64,000 nt of DNA from Bythopirellula polymerisocia (GTDB lineage: Bacteria > Planctomycetota > Planctomycetia > Pirellulales > Lacipirellulaceae), in assembly GCF_007860015.1 (NCBI RefSeq), contig NZ_SJPS01000009.1, forward strand, positions 1 to 64,000. Direction: 5' to 3'. The position numbers were made by a program, and so were the translations under genes. Positions 46,587 to 56,413 of this stretch are shown here, piece after piece (the first letter of the stretch is position 1; each line of letters opens with the position of its first letter). The notes beneath the pieces were generated by a model. The model saw only the letters and a list, made by a program, of their open reading frames with translations, did no database searches and had not been told where the DNA came from.

Positions 46587-48188
46587 GTGCATCTTGCCGA
46601 GAGATCGAATTCGGGAGGGAAAACCCTGCTGGCAACTTCGCTGTTTTTGGGCCTTCCATTCTTTGCAATTGTATCGCTAGTCGCTTCTGAGTTTGATCAG
46701 AGCCAACCGGTAGAAACCGTTGAGCTCGCACCCCTCTTCACGGATAGTGCCGTGCTGCAGCGCGACACTGAACTGCCGATCTGGGGAACCGCCCCATCTG
46801 GAAGTTCCGTGACGATCCAATTTGCTGGTCAAACCGCCACGGCCGTCGCCGATACGGACAACCGCTGGGAAACCAACTTGGCCCCACTCGAAGCTAGTTC
46901 AGCGGGGCGGCCTTTCATTGTCGAATCAGATGCCGGTCAAATTATCTTAGATAACGTCGTCGTCGGTGAAGTTTGGCTTTGCTCCGGCCAATCGAACATG
47001 GAGTGGCCACTAAAGCAAGATCCGCGTGCCGAACACTTGTTGGCAGAATCTGACTTGCCGCTGGTTCGCCAGTACAAGGTGAAACACAACTCACTCGAAG
47101 AGCCTTCAATCGACGCAGAAGGCACCTGGGTTCCTTGTACACCTGACACTGCCGGCGACTTCACTGCCGTTGGATACTACTTCGCCCGCCAGCTTCAGCC
47201 GAAACTCGGAGTGCCCGTCGGTATTGTCAATGCAACCTGGGGCGGAACCAAGATCCAGCCCTGGATGAGCCGTCAAGCGCTGAAGAACTTTTCGGAAGTG
47301 GCAGACAAGTGGAATCGGACCCTCGAAGAGCTTCCCACTAAGCAGATAACATACGAAAAAGAGCTTGAAGAATACCAAAGTAAAGTGACAGAGGCCAAAG
47401 CAACTGGCACCAAATTCAATTGGCGGAAGTATCCCAAGCCTCCACCGGGACCCGCAACTAAATTTGCTCCGTCGGGACTGTTCAACGGCATGATCGCGCC
47501 TCTTGTTCCCTATTCCATTTCCGGAATACTTTGGTATCAGGGCGAGAGCAACTGTGGCAATGCGAACTCTTATAGTCGAATGTTTCCCTCTCATATCCAA
47601 GAGTTACGCCGCCAATGGAACTCGAAGAATATGCCGTTCTATTTTGTTCAATTACCCAATTACGAATGGACCTACGACCGGACTGGAATCAAATGGGCCA
47701 AATTTCGCGAAGCGCAGATGGAAGCTCTGACACTCCCAAACGTTTGTGCCGCTATTGTGATCGACGGCTCGACACCAAACGATGGCCACCCGCCGGATAA
47801 GGAATATGTTGGCACTCGACTTGCTCGGCTGGCGGAAGTGCGGCACTATGGCATTACCAAAGGAGATGCCACGGGACCCCTTTGCCGATCGGCAAAGTTG
47901 AACAATGGCGAAGTGGTGCTTCAATTCGAGGAAGCTTCCAGTGGTCTGCAAGACCAAGCGGGCTCCCTCACTGGATTTGAACTGGCCGGCCCAGACGGAA
48001 AGTTCCGCCCTGGGGGTGCTCGGATCGAAGGGGACCAGGTGGTGGTCTTCTCACAAGTGGTGCCCGAGCCTTCGGCAGTGCGTTATGCCTGGAGCAACAA
48101 TCCCACCTCGACTCTCTTTAACGGCGATGGTCTGCCGGCATCTCCCTTTACGATGTTGGTGGAATCTAGCCGCTCTACCGGGTATTGA
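46587..48188 (+). CDS. Sialate O-acetylesterase-like (SASA domain) protein
   Basis: A 533-residue exported SGNH-type esterase. The GTG at 46587 is chosen because GGAG lies 6 bases upstream; a TTG four codons earlier overlaps that site. The signal segment is LLATSLFLGLPFFAIVSLVASE. The catalytic serine is in WLCSGQSNMEWP near residue 138; a second family landmark is ILWYQGESNCGNA near residue 315, and DGHPPDKEYVGTRLA supplies the likely Asp/His. It removes acetyl groups from sugars. It starts a tight group with an unknown protein and a sulfatase, consistent with trimming a decorated polysaccharide. Confidence 0.88.
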   Translation: MHLAERSNSGGKTLLATSLFLGLPFFAIVSLVASEFDQSQPVETVELAPLFTDSAVLQRDTELPIWGTAPSGSSVTIQFAGQTATAVADTDNRWETNLAPLEASSAGRPFIVESDAGQIILDNVVVGEVWLCSGQSNMEWPLKQDPRAEHLLAESDLPLVRQYKVKHNSLEEPSIDAEGTWVPCTPDTAGDFTAVGYYFARQLQPKLGVPVGIVNATWGGTKIQPWMSRQALKNFSEVADKWNRTLEELPTKQITYEKELEEYQSKVTEAKATGTKFNWRKYPKPPPGPATKFAPSGLFNGMIAPLVPYSISGILWYQGESNCGNANSYSRMFPSHIQELRRQWNSKNMPFYFVQLPNYEWTYDRTGIKWAKFREAQMEALTLPNVCAAIVIDGSTPNDGHPPDKEYVGTRLARLAEVRHYGITKGDATGPLCRSAKLNNGEVVLQFEEASSGLQDQAGSLTGFELAGPDGKFRPGGARIEGDQVVVFSQVVPEPSAVRYAWSNNPTSTLFNGDGLPASPFTMLVESSRSTGY

Positions 48189-48204
48189 GAACGGAAATAA
48201 ACCT

Positions 48205-48945
48205 ATGTGGCATCCGTTTGATTTGATTACGGAGGAGCTTGAACTTGCTCTCGAACTGCGCACTGCACAGCCTGCGGTGAATAGATCACTCTGGTTCGAG
48301 GAGCGTGCCCTGACATACTTTCACGATAAGTCGAGTAAGACTGAGCAATGGCCGGTCAACATGGATGAGTTGCCAGGACTCAAAATTACTCGCCGTGTCA
48401 ATGCGGAAACGGAATTGGAAATCAACCACACGTGGAAACTCGACTATGTGCGCAACCTCTCTGGTAACATGAAGTGCTCCGGCACGTGGCATTCCCCCCA
48501 CTACTGGTCTTTCCGTCGGATATTCAAGCCGATGTTCAGCAGAGCGGCTCGGTTTGATCCAGTGGAGGTCGAGGGCCGCTGGCAGGGCGGCAAGCTGGAG
48601 CAGACGTACACTGGTTCGGCGCACCAGCAAGTACAGACGGAAACAGCCGAAAGGCTCCTTAGCATCTATGCTCTGATGGCAGGTTTCCCGCTTGAAGCAG
48701 GTGAGCCTGGGAGTCCGACAAAACTGTTGGGCGAAGATTTGGTGGTGACCGGTTCCGCTCGAATGCTGCGTAGCACCGAAGCTTTGCAGCACCATCACCT
48801 TGCCAAGTCACTCACTGGTTTTCTGCTTGATGCTCAGGGGAATTTTCCAACCGAATTCTGGGTCAATGAACATGGGCTCGTAGTCTACGTGTTCAACGGA
48901 GTCAGCAAAGCTTTTATCCTCACCAGGGTGGAGGACACGGCATGA
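48205..48945 (+). CDS. Unknown protein between esterase and sulfatase
   Basis: A 246-residue protein I do not recognise. The ATG at 48205 has ACGGAAA upstream; the frame is open further upstream but inside the esterase gene. No signal peptide or membrane helix is seen. The body looks beta-rich (LEINHTWKLDYVRNL, KLEQTYTGSAHQQVQTE, VNEHGLVVYVFNGVSKAFIL). The stop overlaps the sulfatase start (ATGA), so the pair is co-translated. A role in preparing or recognising the sulfated substrate is possible but unproven. Confidence 0.65.
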   Translation: MWHPFDLITEELELALELRTAQPAVNRSLWFEERALTYFHDKSSKTEQWPVNMDELPGLKITRRVNAETELEINHTWKLDYVRNLSGNMKCSGTWHSPHYWSFRRIFKPMFSRAARFDPVEVEGRWQGGKLEQTYTGSAHQQVQTETAERLLSIYALMAGFPLEAGEPGSPTKLLGEDLVVTGSARMLRSTEALQHHHLAKSLTGFLLDAQGNFPTEFWVNEHGLVVYVFNGVSKAFILTRVEDTA

Positions 48946-50303
48946 GCTTGAATATTTCCAGACGCAAATTTCTCTATAGTGGTGCCGTGGCCGGGGCTTC
49001 GGCAGCATTTTCACACTCGTCCTTCGCAGGGAGTACGGGACGGTCCGAACCTCCAAACATCCTGCTAATTAGTGTCGATCAATGGAACAATGCCGTGGGT
49101 GGATTCCATGGCAACATGCATGTGCGGACCCCAAATACTGACCGACTGGCTGCACGGGGCATTGACTTCAAAAGGTCCTATACCTCGGACCCCGTCTGCG
49201 CGCCGGCACGGACCTGCTGGATGACCGGGCGTATGCCGAATGAGCATGGCGTGGCTGGAAATAGATCGAAAATGGTTAGCTCGATCGTTGATATTGGTCA
49301 GTGGTTTGGACAGCACGGATATGAAACCATTCACATAGGGAAGTGGCACTCACCGGGCCGCGATCCACGAAGGAGTTTTAACGTCTACACCGGCACGTAT
49401 CCTTCGGGGCAATACTGTGACGATCCGGTTGCCGATAGTGCCCAGTCGTATCTACTTGGCCGCAGGGAAGAGAAACCATTTTTTATACACGTTTCGCTGA
49501 TGAATCCGCACGACATATGTCAAATCGGTTGCTTGCGTCCCGGACAAGGACCGCTCCCGCTACCGGGAGAAATTGAACTACCACCATTACCGGACAATTT
49601 TAGTGCCAGGCCGAAGGAGCCAGATACGCTAGTTAAGAAAGTTCGCAACTCATTTAAACGTTTATCCTCTCGGAACTGGACGGAGAATGATTGGCAGCTC
49701 TACAACTGGATGTATTACCGCTACTGTGAGATGGTGGATGCTTCAGTGGGTCGGGTGCTCGATGCCCTGGAAGCGTCCGGCGAAGAGGAAAACACGCTCG
49801 TTGTATTCACTTCGGATCATGGCGAAGGGCTGGGAAGTCATGGTCTTTACTGGAAAGCTTTTATGTACGAAGCATCGGTGCGAGTTCCATTTGTGATGGC
49901 GTTCCCCGGCCGGCTAGCCGAAGGAGTGGCTAACGACGACGTCTTCGTTTCTAGCGTGGACTTGTTTCCCACGTTCTGCGATGTCGCAGGCATGCCACAT
50001 CCTAAAGGGCTATGTGGTAAGAGTATTCTGGCACGATTAGATTCGGGAAATCGATCTAATGAGGCGTTGGTGGCCAGTTCTTCCTTTGGCGGTCGAATGG
50101 TGGTTGACAAGCAATTCAAATCCATCCGTTATCAGGGTGATCGAGTGCTGCAGCTTTTCGACCTCATTGATGACCCTGGAGAGACTGTCAACATCGCCGA
50201 GGACTACCCAAGGGTACTCGCTCAGCATCATGAGATACTAGCAGAATTTGAGTCCCGGTTGGTGCCGTATGCCTCAGAGGCTGATTGGTTAGAAAATAGT
50301 TGA
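48942..50303 (+). CDS. Sulfatase (Cys-type, formylglycine-dependent)
   Basis: A 453-residue exported sulfatase. A Tat-like signal is present (SRRKFLYSGAVAGASAAFS). The metal-binding start of the fold is NILLISVDQWNN, and the sulfatase signature CAPAR (C86, to be converted to formylglycine) is in SDPVCAPARTCWMTGR. TSDHGEGLGSHG near residue 290 gives further metal ligands. The maturing enzyme is not in this window. It resembles the heparan/choline-sulfatase-like branch by eye, but the substrate cannot be assigned. It is coupled to the unknown gene upstream. Confidence 0.93.
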   Translation: MSLNISRRKFLYSGAVAGASAAFSHSSFAGSTGRSEPPNILLISVDQWNNAVGGFHGNMHVRTPNTDRLAARGIDFKRSYTSDPVCAPARTCWMTGRMPNEHGVAGNRSKMVSSIVDIGQWFGQHGYETIHIGKWHSPGRDPRRSFNVYTGTYPSGQYCDDPVADSAQSYLLGRREEKPFFIHVSLMNPHDICQIGCLRPGQGPLPLPGEIELPPLPDNFSARPKEPDTLVKKVRNSFKRLSSRNWTENDWQLYNWMYYRYCEMVDASVGRVLDALEASGEEENTLVVFTSDHGEGLGSHGLYWKAFMYEASVRVPFVMAFPGRLAEGVANDDVFVSSVDLFPTFCDVAGMPHPKGLCGKSILARLDSGNRSNEALVASSSFGGRMVVDKQFKSIRYQGDRVLQLFDLIDDPGETVNIAEDYPRVLAQHHEILAEFESRLVPYASEADWLENS

Positions 50304-50425
50304 TTCTGCTATGGAATCGAGATTCGACGACGTTTTTATGAGAATAATCCTGCTTCTCGACGGGTATGTTACCGGGGCTGTAGGTGTAGCTAAGGAATGT
50401 TGAGAGTAGTGGCGGAGGATAGGCA

Positions 50426-50974
50426 ATGACTCAAGAATTCAATGAAGACACTTCGTATACGCACGACGAGTTCATTGCTGAATTCGCTAGGAATTCGCGA
50501 CGAATCTATTGTTACATTCGTTCTCTGGTTCCTAACCGAAATGATGCAGACGATGTCTATCAGAATACGAGTATGGTGATGTGGCGCAAATTCCAGGAGT
50601 TCACATTGGGAGGCAATTTTTTTGCCTGGGGGTGCCAAATTGCCCTCTTTGAAATCCGCAAGATGCGATCAAGCGGCAGACGTCGCCACCTATTCTCTGA
50701 TGAAGCGCTAGAAGCGTTGAATGCAGAGTTTCATGCCCGAAGCGACGATACCCCAGGTCGATTGACAGCCCTCTCCAGCTGCATACAGAAGCTGGCCCCG
50801 AAGTCCAGGTGGCTGATCGAACAGAGGTATTATCATGAGCGTAGCGCCAAAGAGCTTGCTAGTGAAATGGGAAGTTCCTTAGCCTCTTTATATCGTAGTC
50901 TGGCACGAACCCATGCCTGGCTGCTCGCATGTATCCAGCAAATGCTTTCCCAGGAGTCTCAGGGTGGATCTTAA
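50426..50974 (+). CDS. ECF sigma factor (planctomycete/verrucomicrobial type)
   Basis: A 182-residue extracytoplasmic-function sigma factor. Region 2 includes EFARNSRRIYCYIRSLVPNRNDADDVYQNTSMVMW (residues about 15-50), and region 4 a helix-turn-helix at about 130-165 (LIEQRYYHERSAKELASEMGSSLASLYRSLART). It appears to be of the Rhodopirellula/Verrucomicrobium subfamily, which usually sits before a FecR-like anti-sigma partner, as here. That partner overlaps it by 11 bases. It probably controls the downstream cassette. Confidence 0.92.
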   Translation: MTQEFNEDTSYTHDEFIAEFARNSRRIYCYIRSLVPNRNDADDVYQNTSMVMWRKFQEFTLGGNFFAWGCQIALFEIRKMRSSGRRRHLFSDEALEALNAEFHARSDDTPGRLTALSSCIQKLAPKSRWLIEQRYYHERSAKELASEMGSSLASLYRSLARTHAWLLACIQQMLSQESQGGS

Positions 50975-52703
50975 TACGGCTATCAACGATGACATTCTGC
51001 AACTGTTGGTTGAAATGTCCTGCGGCGACGCCAATGAAGAGCAATTTGCTCATCTCGATGAATTGGTACGTACAGAACCAGATGTCCGAGATGCTGTTGT
51101 CACAGGGCTTACGCATTTGGCTGATCTCGAATGGGAAAGTCGGCTGCCAACCAATGTGGACACACTCCTCGACAATCAAGCTACCACGAAATCCGAGACA
51201 TCTCCTGGCCTCCCAATTTCGACCCGGGGTGGCGTATCAGAGACTTCTGAATTGGCCTCGGGCAGTTTGTGGAACCATCAATGGACGCAGCAAGCGCTGA
51301 CGTGTCTGTCGCTGGCCGCAACATTCCTGGTAGGTGTGGCAGTGACTCAGTGGGTCAACAACTCCTCGAGAAGCTTCTGGGATACCGATCGTCATGTGGC
51401 GGATCTCGACTTGATACAACCGCAGCAATCGGCCGTTCCTATTGCCACATTGGTGAGCACAACCAGCTACATGTGGGATCCCCAGGCGAGAGTAGCCATG
51501 GAAACAGGTGCTTCTCTTCATGCGGGAAATTCGGTCGCTCTTCTGGATGGTGTTGCTGAGGTGGAGTTTAAGAATGGTGTGACGACACGCATCAAGGGGC
51601 CGGCGATTTTTTCTCTCAGTGCTTCTGGTACTCCCGAAATTAAATACGGTAAGTTGGTTGTCAGGAATATCCACGATGAACGATTTCATTTGAATATGCC
51701 TATGGCGAATGCCTGGATTCCAAGTGGATCGCTGGTCGGAGTGGATGCGTTTGGCGAAGAAGTAGTCGTGCATGTGTTGGAAGGCAACGCCACCGTAGTC
51801 CCGACGGCTCAAGAGGAGGATCGGTTAGCCATTGTCGCTGGGGAGGCTATCCGGCTTCGTAAGACTGCTCGCTCGGAATTGTCTTTTTTCAGCACCGAAG
51901 CCGATCCCAATGCATTTAAGTTTGATGCGGGGAATGGCGTGGATCACCTTGCTATTCCACCGAAGTATGTGGAGCTTATCAAAGAGTCAGATCCCGTGGC
52001 ATATTGGCGATTTGATTCGATCGATTCGCGTGTCATCCCCAACCAGATCGGTCCGCAACACAATCTGCGTGTTTTAGGTGGTCAAATCCAAAATGTTGAA
52101 TATGGTGACAATCATGTGGCAAGGTTCACTGTCCGTGAGAAGCCTGGCTGCCTTGTATCGGAGGATACATTTGATGAGCTGTCGGGCCGTGATTACACGG
52201 TCGAGCTATGGACAAAGCCGAGCCACTTTCATCGGGGCACACTGGTCTCGCTGGTCGAAAAATCGAGTGATCAACTTGGCAGCATAGAGAGGCACGGTTT
52301 GCTCCTGGAGGTGCAATCGGCAAATCTAGCGACAGACGTAATGGAAATACGGCCCAAATCGCTTCGCTTCCTGCATCGAAGTCCTCCCAGTGAGACGCTG
52401 ACAGGGACTTCGTGTTTCTCCATAACGCCTTATCGGCCCCGGGCATGGCAACATGTGGCAGCCGTCAAAGAAGGGTCCGTGATGCGATTATACGTTGATG
52501 GTACAGAAGTGGCTTCTGAACTAGACGAGACGCAATTGCCAAATAAGTTAACACTTCTTGTGGGACAGCTATTCTCCTTTGGCAGTGTGAGGCCGTTGGT
52601 AGGAGATTTGGACGAATTGGCAATCTACAGTCGAGCCTTGAGTGCTGAGGATTTGCAACGACGAGTCGCTCTCGTGCAGCCTGGGGCGAAGGATGACAAA
52701 TAA
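50964..52703 (+). CDS. FecR/LamG-domain membrane protein, putative anti-sigma partner
   Basis: A 579-residue protein. I chose GTG at 50964 (CAGGAG 9 bases upstream) over the frame opening at 50913, which lies inside the sigma gene. A cytoplasmic helical segment (about 1-75) is followed by one membrane helix (about 110-128, LTCLSLAATFLVGVAVTQW). A FecR-like beta domain comes next (about 180-300, ALLDGVAEVEFKNGVTTRIKGPA), then a LamG/concanavalin-like domain (about 380-570, DYTVELWTKPS, WQHVAAVKEG, GDLDELAIYSRAL). Such proteins are thought to transmit carbohydrate or envelope signals to the ECF sigma factor. Confidence 0.87.
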   Translation: MDLNTAINDDILQLLVEMSCGDANEEQFAHLDELVRTEPDVRDAVVTGLTHLADLEWESRLPTNVDTLLDNQATTKSETSPGLPISTRGGVSETSELASGSLWNHQWTQQALTCLSLAATFLVGVAVTQWVNNSSRSFWDTDRHVADLDLIQPQQSAVPIATLVSTTSYMWDPQARVAMETGASLHAGNSVALLDGVAEVEFKNGVTTRIKGPAIFSLSASGTPEIKYGKLVVRNIHDERFHLNMPMANAWIPSGSLVGVDAFGEEVVVHVLEGNATVVPTAQEEDRLAIVAGEAIRLRKTARSELSFFSTEADPNAFKFDAGNGVDHLAIPPKYVELIKESDPVAYWRFDSIDSRVIPNQIGPQHNLRVLGGQIQNVEYGDNHVARFTVREKPGCLVSEDTFDELSGRDYTVELWTKPSHFHRGTLVSLVEKSSDQLGSIERHGLLLEVQSANLATDVMEIRPKSLRFLHRSPPSETLTGTSCFSITPYRPRAWQHVAAVKEGSVMRLYVDGTEVASELDETQLPNKLTLLVGQLFSFGSVRPLVGDLDELAIYSRALSAEDLQRRVALVQPGAKDDK

Positions 52704-54894
52704 CACCATTAGCCTCGAACGAAGAAAGTCGGACGGCAGTTTTCCAGAATTGCATTACAAATCCATGCGAACTCATCTCTTCCTATCATCAAATTGTCTA
52801 GACAAAAGCTGCAGCCAATTGTCGCACTTCACCAGTGAATCCCTGAAGTGCTTTGTACGAGTCTGCAGGTTGGCGATGGTCAGCTCGGTTCTGTGCGTGG
52901 GACTGGGATTATCACCATCCTGGGCAGACGACATCATTTGTACAAGTGTCGATGGAGTCGCAGGAAATAGGTTGCGGAACGAATATGATGTGATTGTAAT
53001 TGGGGCCGGAACCGGAGGAGTTGCTGCTGCTCTCCAAGCTGCCCGATTGGGGGCAAGTGTGCTCTTGGTTGAACCTACCGATTGGATTGGAGGACAGTTA
53101 GCGGCGGCGGGTGTCACGAGCTTAGACGAAGGCTACCCTCCTCGAGAACGCCTACGTGAAAGAGGTATCTATGGCGAATTCTGGCATCGAGCGGTTGCCT
53201 ACTATCGGGCTTTAGGAAAATCCACCGATACCTGCGCAGTTTCCGAAGATCATTTTGCCGTGGAACCTCACGTTGCGCAGCGATTGCTCTATGACATGAT
53301 TCGCGATACACGTGAAATGCCCCTTCCGGAGGGCAAGCCCGTAGTTCTCGATCTGCTGCTACGTGGTGAGGTGACTGCCGTCGCTCGCGATGGTCAAACG
53401 GTTCGCGGCGTAACCGTAGAGAACGTAGCGGAAGATGGTTCCGTTCGAGAAGAAAACGTCGGCAGCCAAATCGTGATAGACGCCACTGAGTATGGGGACG
53501 TGATCCCACTTACAGGTGCCCTCTACCGAGTTGGGGTGTGGTTATCGGATCGTGAACACCCACCCACTCAGATGGTTCCTCCAGCGCAGCCAATCACTTG
53601 GACGGCCAGCATCAAACAATATCCAAAAGGACTACCCGAGGAGTTGAAGATTACCGAGCCTCCTCGCGAATATAATGAAAAACTAATCAGTCGTTCACTT
53701 TCTCCCAAAGGCACCAGCACATCAAAGTTTCCTTGGAGATGGGAGCGATTCCTGAAATATCGAGGCATGCCAGATTCTTCGAGTCCGCTGAGCGCCCACA
53801 ATGGATCGGGTTTAACCCTGACTCGCTCGCATATCAATTTCCATCCAAATGATCAACCTTTCAGCGTTTTAGATGTCGAAGATCGCGATAAACGCCGTCA
53901 GGCGGAATACCGTGCCCGCCTGAGGACGTTGGGTGTCCTGTACTATATTCAAAATGTGATGAATATTGATGATTGGTCTGTGGCGAACGATGTCGGCTAC
54001 GATTCTCCTTACAATCGCGAAAAGACCGGACAACTTATCCAAGAATTTCCCGATTTAGAACCGTATCGCGAGATATTGTATCATTTCCCTGTTATTGCCT
54101 ACGCACGTGAGAGTCGTCGAATCGTAGGAACCTACACACTCAGTGCAAAAGAAATCCGTAGAACACCTCCTTTTAAGCCGGTACGCTTTGAAACGGCCTT
54201 GGCGATTGGTGATTACCCGGTCGATGTTCACGGGGAAGCAGCGAATCGCAATCTACAGGTTGAGCTCGATCTGGATGAGGAGATTGATCTACCAGAACGC
54301 TGGATTCAATGGGGCTACGGCCCATTTCAGATTCCCTTCGGATCGTTTATTCCTCGGGATGTAGATGGGCTGTTGCCCGCAGAAAAGAATCTTTCACAGT
54401 CGCGCATCGCCAGCGGCGCTACTCGCTTGCAACCTGTGACAATGCTCACCGGGCAAGCCTCTGGGGCTATTGCTGGTGTGGCTTGTCGCATGAGCTTGCA
54501 ACCTCGTGAGGTACCGCCGCTATTGGTACAAAAAGCTTTGTTGGATGCCGGTAGCACACTGGCACTAGATTATTATACGGATGTTGTCCATGGCACAGAA
54601 CTTTGGAAAGCTGTTCAGTTGGCAAGTCTTTATGAACTAATCGACTTTACCGAATGGGACTTTAACGAGAACAAGCGCGTGACTCGCAAGGAACTCGATC
54701 AAGTTAGTGAACGATTGCAGAATGTTCAGATCGAAAGAGTAAATTCGAAGGATTTGAAATCGCATGCTTTCACACTCCAGGCTGAGACTAGACAGGAGCT
54801 GGTCCGAGAAGTGGCCCGACTTCTGCTTCTCACGACGATCGACACCTCGGCTCACAATTCTGCACAGACACTCAGTGGAGCGGCACGAAAATGA
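52693..54894 (+). CDS. FAD-dependent oxidoreductase, exported
   Basis: A 733-residue flavoprotein of the FAD_oxidored family common in planctomycetes. The ATG at 52693 overlaps the preceding stop; later methionines (52765) are possible. After a Cys-containing export region (about 45-80) comes the FAD motif YDVIVIGAGTGGVAAALQAARLG near residue 98, then PTDWIGGQLAAAGVTSLDEG. The C-terminal FAD contact is near residue 590 (SRIASGATRLQPVTMLTGQASG). Relatives are often annotated as xanthan-lyase-like, but the reaction is not known. It is the first enzyme after the ECF/FecR pair, and its last 4 bases overlap the DUF1559 gene. Confidence 0.85.
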   Translation: MTNNTISLERRKSDGSFPELHYKSMRTHLFLSSNCLDKSCSQLSHFTSESLKCFVRVCRLAMVSSVLCVGLGLSPSWADDIICTSVDGVAGNRLRNEYDVIVIGAGTGGVAAALQAARLGASVLLVEPTDWIGGQLAAAGVTSLDEGYPPRERLRERGIYGEFWHRAVAYYRALGKSTDTCAVSEDHFAVEPHVAQRLLYDMIRDTREMPLPEGKPVVLDLLLRGEVTAVARDGQTVRGVTVENVAEDGSVREENVGSQIVIDATEYGDVIPLTGALYRVGVWLSDREHPPTQMVPPAQPITWTASIKQYPKGLPEELKITEPPREYNEKLISRSLSPKGTSTSKFPWRWERFLKYRGMPDSSSPLSAHNGSGLTLTRSHINFHPNDQPFSVLDVEDRDKRRQAEYRARLRTLGVLYYIQNVMNIDDWSVANDVGYDSPYNREKTGQLIQEFPDLEPYREILYHFPVIAYARESRRIVGTYTLSAKEIRRTPPFKPVRFETALAIGDYPVDVHGEAANRNLQVELDLDEEIDLPERWIQWGYGPFQIPFGSFIPRDVDGLLPAEKNLSQSRIASGATRLQPVTMLTGQASGAIAGVACRMSLQPREVPPLLVQKALLDAGSTLALDYYTDVVHGTELWKAVQLASLYELIDFTEWDFNENKRVTRKELDQVSERLQNVQIERVNSKDLKSHAFTLQAETRQELVREVARLLLLTTIDTSAHNSAQTLSGAARK

Positions 54895-55907
54895 TTCATC
54901 GCAAATTACATATTAGAACACTTGGTCCAGGGCTGCGTAGAAGTCGGTATCCTTCGGAGAGGGATACCCATAGCTCGAGGCCCCTACATGGTTTTACACT
55001 TGTGGAACTGTTAGTGGTGATCGCCATTATTGGAGTGCTAGTCGCATTGCTTCTGCCGGCTGTTCAGGCCGCGCGGGAATCTGCCAGGAAATCTCAGTGT
55101 ATTAACAACTTGAAGCAGATGGGATTGGGCGGTCAGAATCACATGTCTACCTATCATGGACTTCTGCCTCCTGGTTACTTGCGAGACAAAGGTAGTTTCC
55201 AGAAACTGGGGATCTTCACCGCCCTATTACCTTTTATGGAACAACAAGCTGTATATGACCAAATCCAATTTGATAAGACGAATCCCCCAACGGCTTTTGA
55301 TGATCCCATTCGCGATCAGATTGTGAACATCTATCTATGCCCAAGTTGGCCGGACCAAGCGGTGATGAAAGCGGGTACCCCATCGCAAATTGGAGCCCTA
55401 ACCACGTATGCAGGAGTCGGAGGGGCAATTTCTAGTCCTACTGTCGAACTGATTGGGGGAGAATACCCGGATAACGGTGCGTTTGCTCTCAAGCAAAAGT
55501 CCCCCACGGAGATCGTGGGCCATCAACGCAGTGCTAAAGAGATTACCGATGGTCAAAGCGCAACATTTATGATCGGTGAATTCGTCCACCGAGATTGCAC
55601 AGTAGGAGGAGAATGTAGCGATCCTCCTGGAAACGTGCGACCTTGGTATATTAGTGGATTTCAGTCGGGAATCGGACAGATTCCGTTGGTTTATTCATTC
55701 AAAGAATTAGAGTATTCGCCGAACACGCGTGGCCTTACCCGCAGTTTACAGGGATGGAATCGCATGCCCATGGGAAGTTATCATCCAGGTATCACCCACT
55801 TTGTGCATGTCGACGGCAGTGTGCATGGCGTGTCCGATGATATTGACATCACAGCTTACCATGCACGAGCAACGGTCAATGGTGGGGAGGTGGCATATGC
55901 TGACTAG
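54891..55907 (+). CDS. DUF1559 prepilin-like protein
   Basis: A 338-residue protein with a type IV prepilin-like N-terminus after a basic leader: GFTLVELLVVIAIIGVLVALLLPAVQAARESARKSQC at about residues 33-70. DUF1559 hallmarks follow: INNLKQMGLGGQNH and GLLPPGYL, then a TYAGVGG-type middle and a C-terminal HPGITHFVHVDGSVHGVSDDI. This family is massively expanded in planctomycetes; its function is largely unknown, perhaps pseudopilus or surface fibre. It is translationally coupled to the FAD oxidoreductase (ATGA). Confidence 0.92.
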   Translation: MIHRKLHIRTLGPGLRRSRYPSERDTHSSRPLHGFTLVELLVVIAIIGVLVALLLPAVQAARESARKSQCINNLKQMGLGGQNHMSTYHGLLPPGYLRDKGSFQKLGIFTALLPFMEQQAVYDQIQFDKTNPPTAFDDPIRDQIVNIYLCPSWPDQAVMKAGTPSQIGALTTYAGVGGAISSPTVELIGGEYPDNGAFALKQKSPTEIVGHQRSAKEITDGQSATFMIGEFVHRDCTVGGECSDPPGNVRPWYISGFQSGIGQIPLVYSFKELEYSPNTRGLTRSLQGWNRMPMGSYHPGITHFVHVDGSVHGVSDDIDITAYHARATVNGGEVAYAD

Positions 55908-55920
55908 GAGGCAAGCTCGA

Positions 55921-56355
55921 ATGACAGCTCTCTTGATGGGGTTCATAGCGGGCTTTACCTTGATCCATGGCTGCTCTCAACCGCCCCCGATGACATCGGT
56001 CAAAGGCAAAGTACTCTACAACAGCGAGCCCCTGAAATTTGGCGTAGTCATGTTTCATCCTCCTAAGGGACAAGTCGCTCAAGCCGAGATTCAGTCTGAT
56101 GGAACCTTTGACCTATCAACATTCCGTAAGGAAGACGGCGTAATACCCGGTCACTATAAAGTGAGCGTCCTATGTTACGAAGCTCACGACTCAGAGAAAG
56201 CCAAACTACTGGATGATGAAGAGGGAGGAATGCTGCTGGGCAAATCTTTGATTCCTTTGAAATATACAAGGGCTAATTCGAGCGGGCTGACAGCGGACAT
56301 TCAGCTGGAAGGCACTCCAGAGGTGGTGCTCGAATTGCAAGGACCAAGTTTGTGA
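55921..56355 (+). CDS. Small lipoprotein with carboxypeptidase-regulatory-like fold
   Basis: A 144-residue lipoprotein. The start at 55921 has a perfect AGGAGG nine bases upstream (inside the DUF1559 stop region), which decides against an earlier ATG at 55897. The lipobox is LIHGC near residue 19. The body (SVKGKVLYNSEPLKFGVVMFHPPKG ... GTFDLSTFRKEDGVIPGHYKVSV) is the transthyretin-like beta-sandwich that regularly follows DUF1559 genes in planctomycetes. No enzyme activity is expected. Confidence 0.88.
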   Translation: MTALLMGFIAGFTLIHGCSQPPPMTSVKGKVLYNSEPLKFGVVMFHPPKGQVAQAEIQSDGTFDLSTFRKEDGVIPGHYKVSVLCYEAHDSEKAKLLDDEEGGMLLGKSLIPLKYTRANSSGLTADIQLEGTPEVVLELQGPSL

Positions 56356-56413
56356 TGCCAAATACAATTTACCGTTGTTGGTTTGCTCCCTCTCGGAAGT
56401 TCGGGTCATCGAA

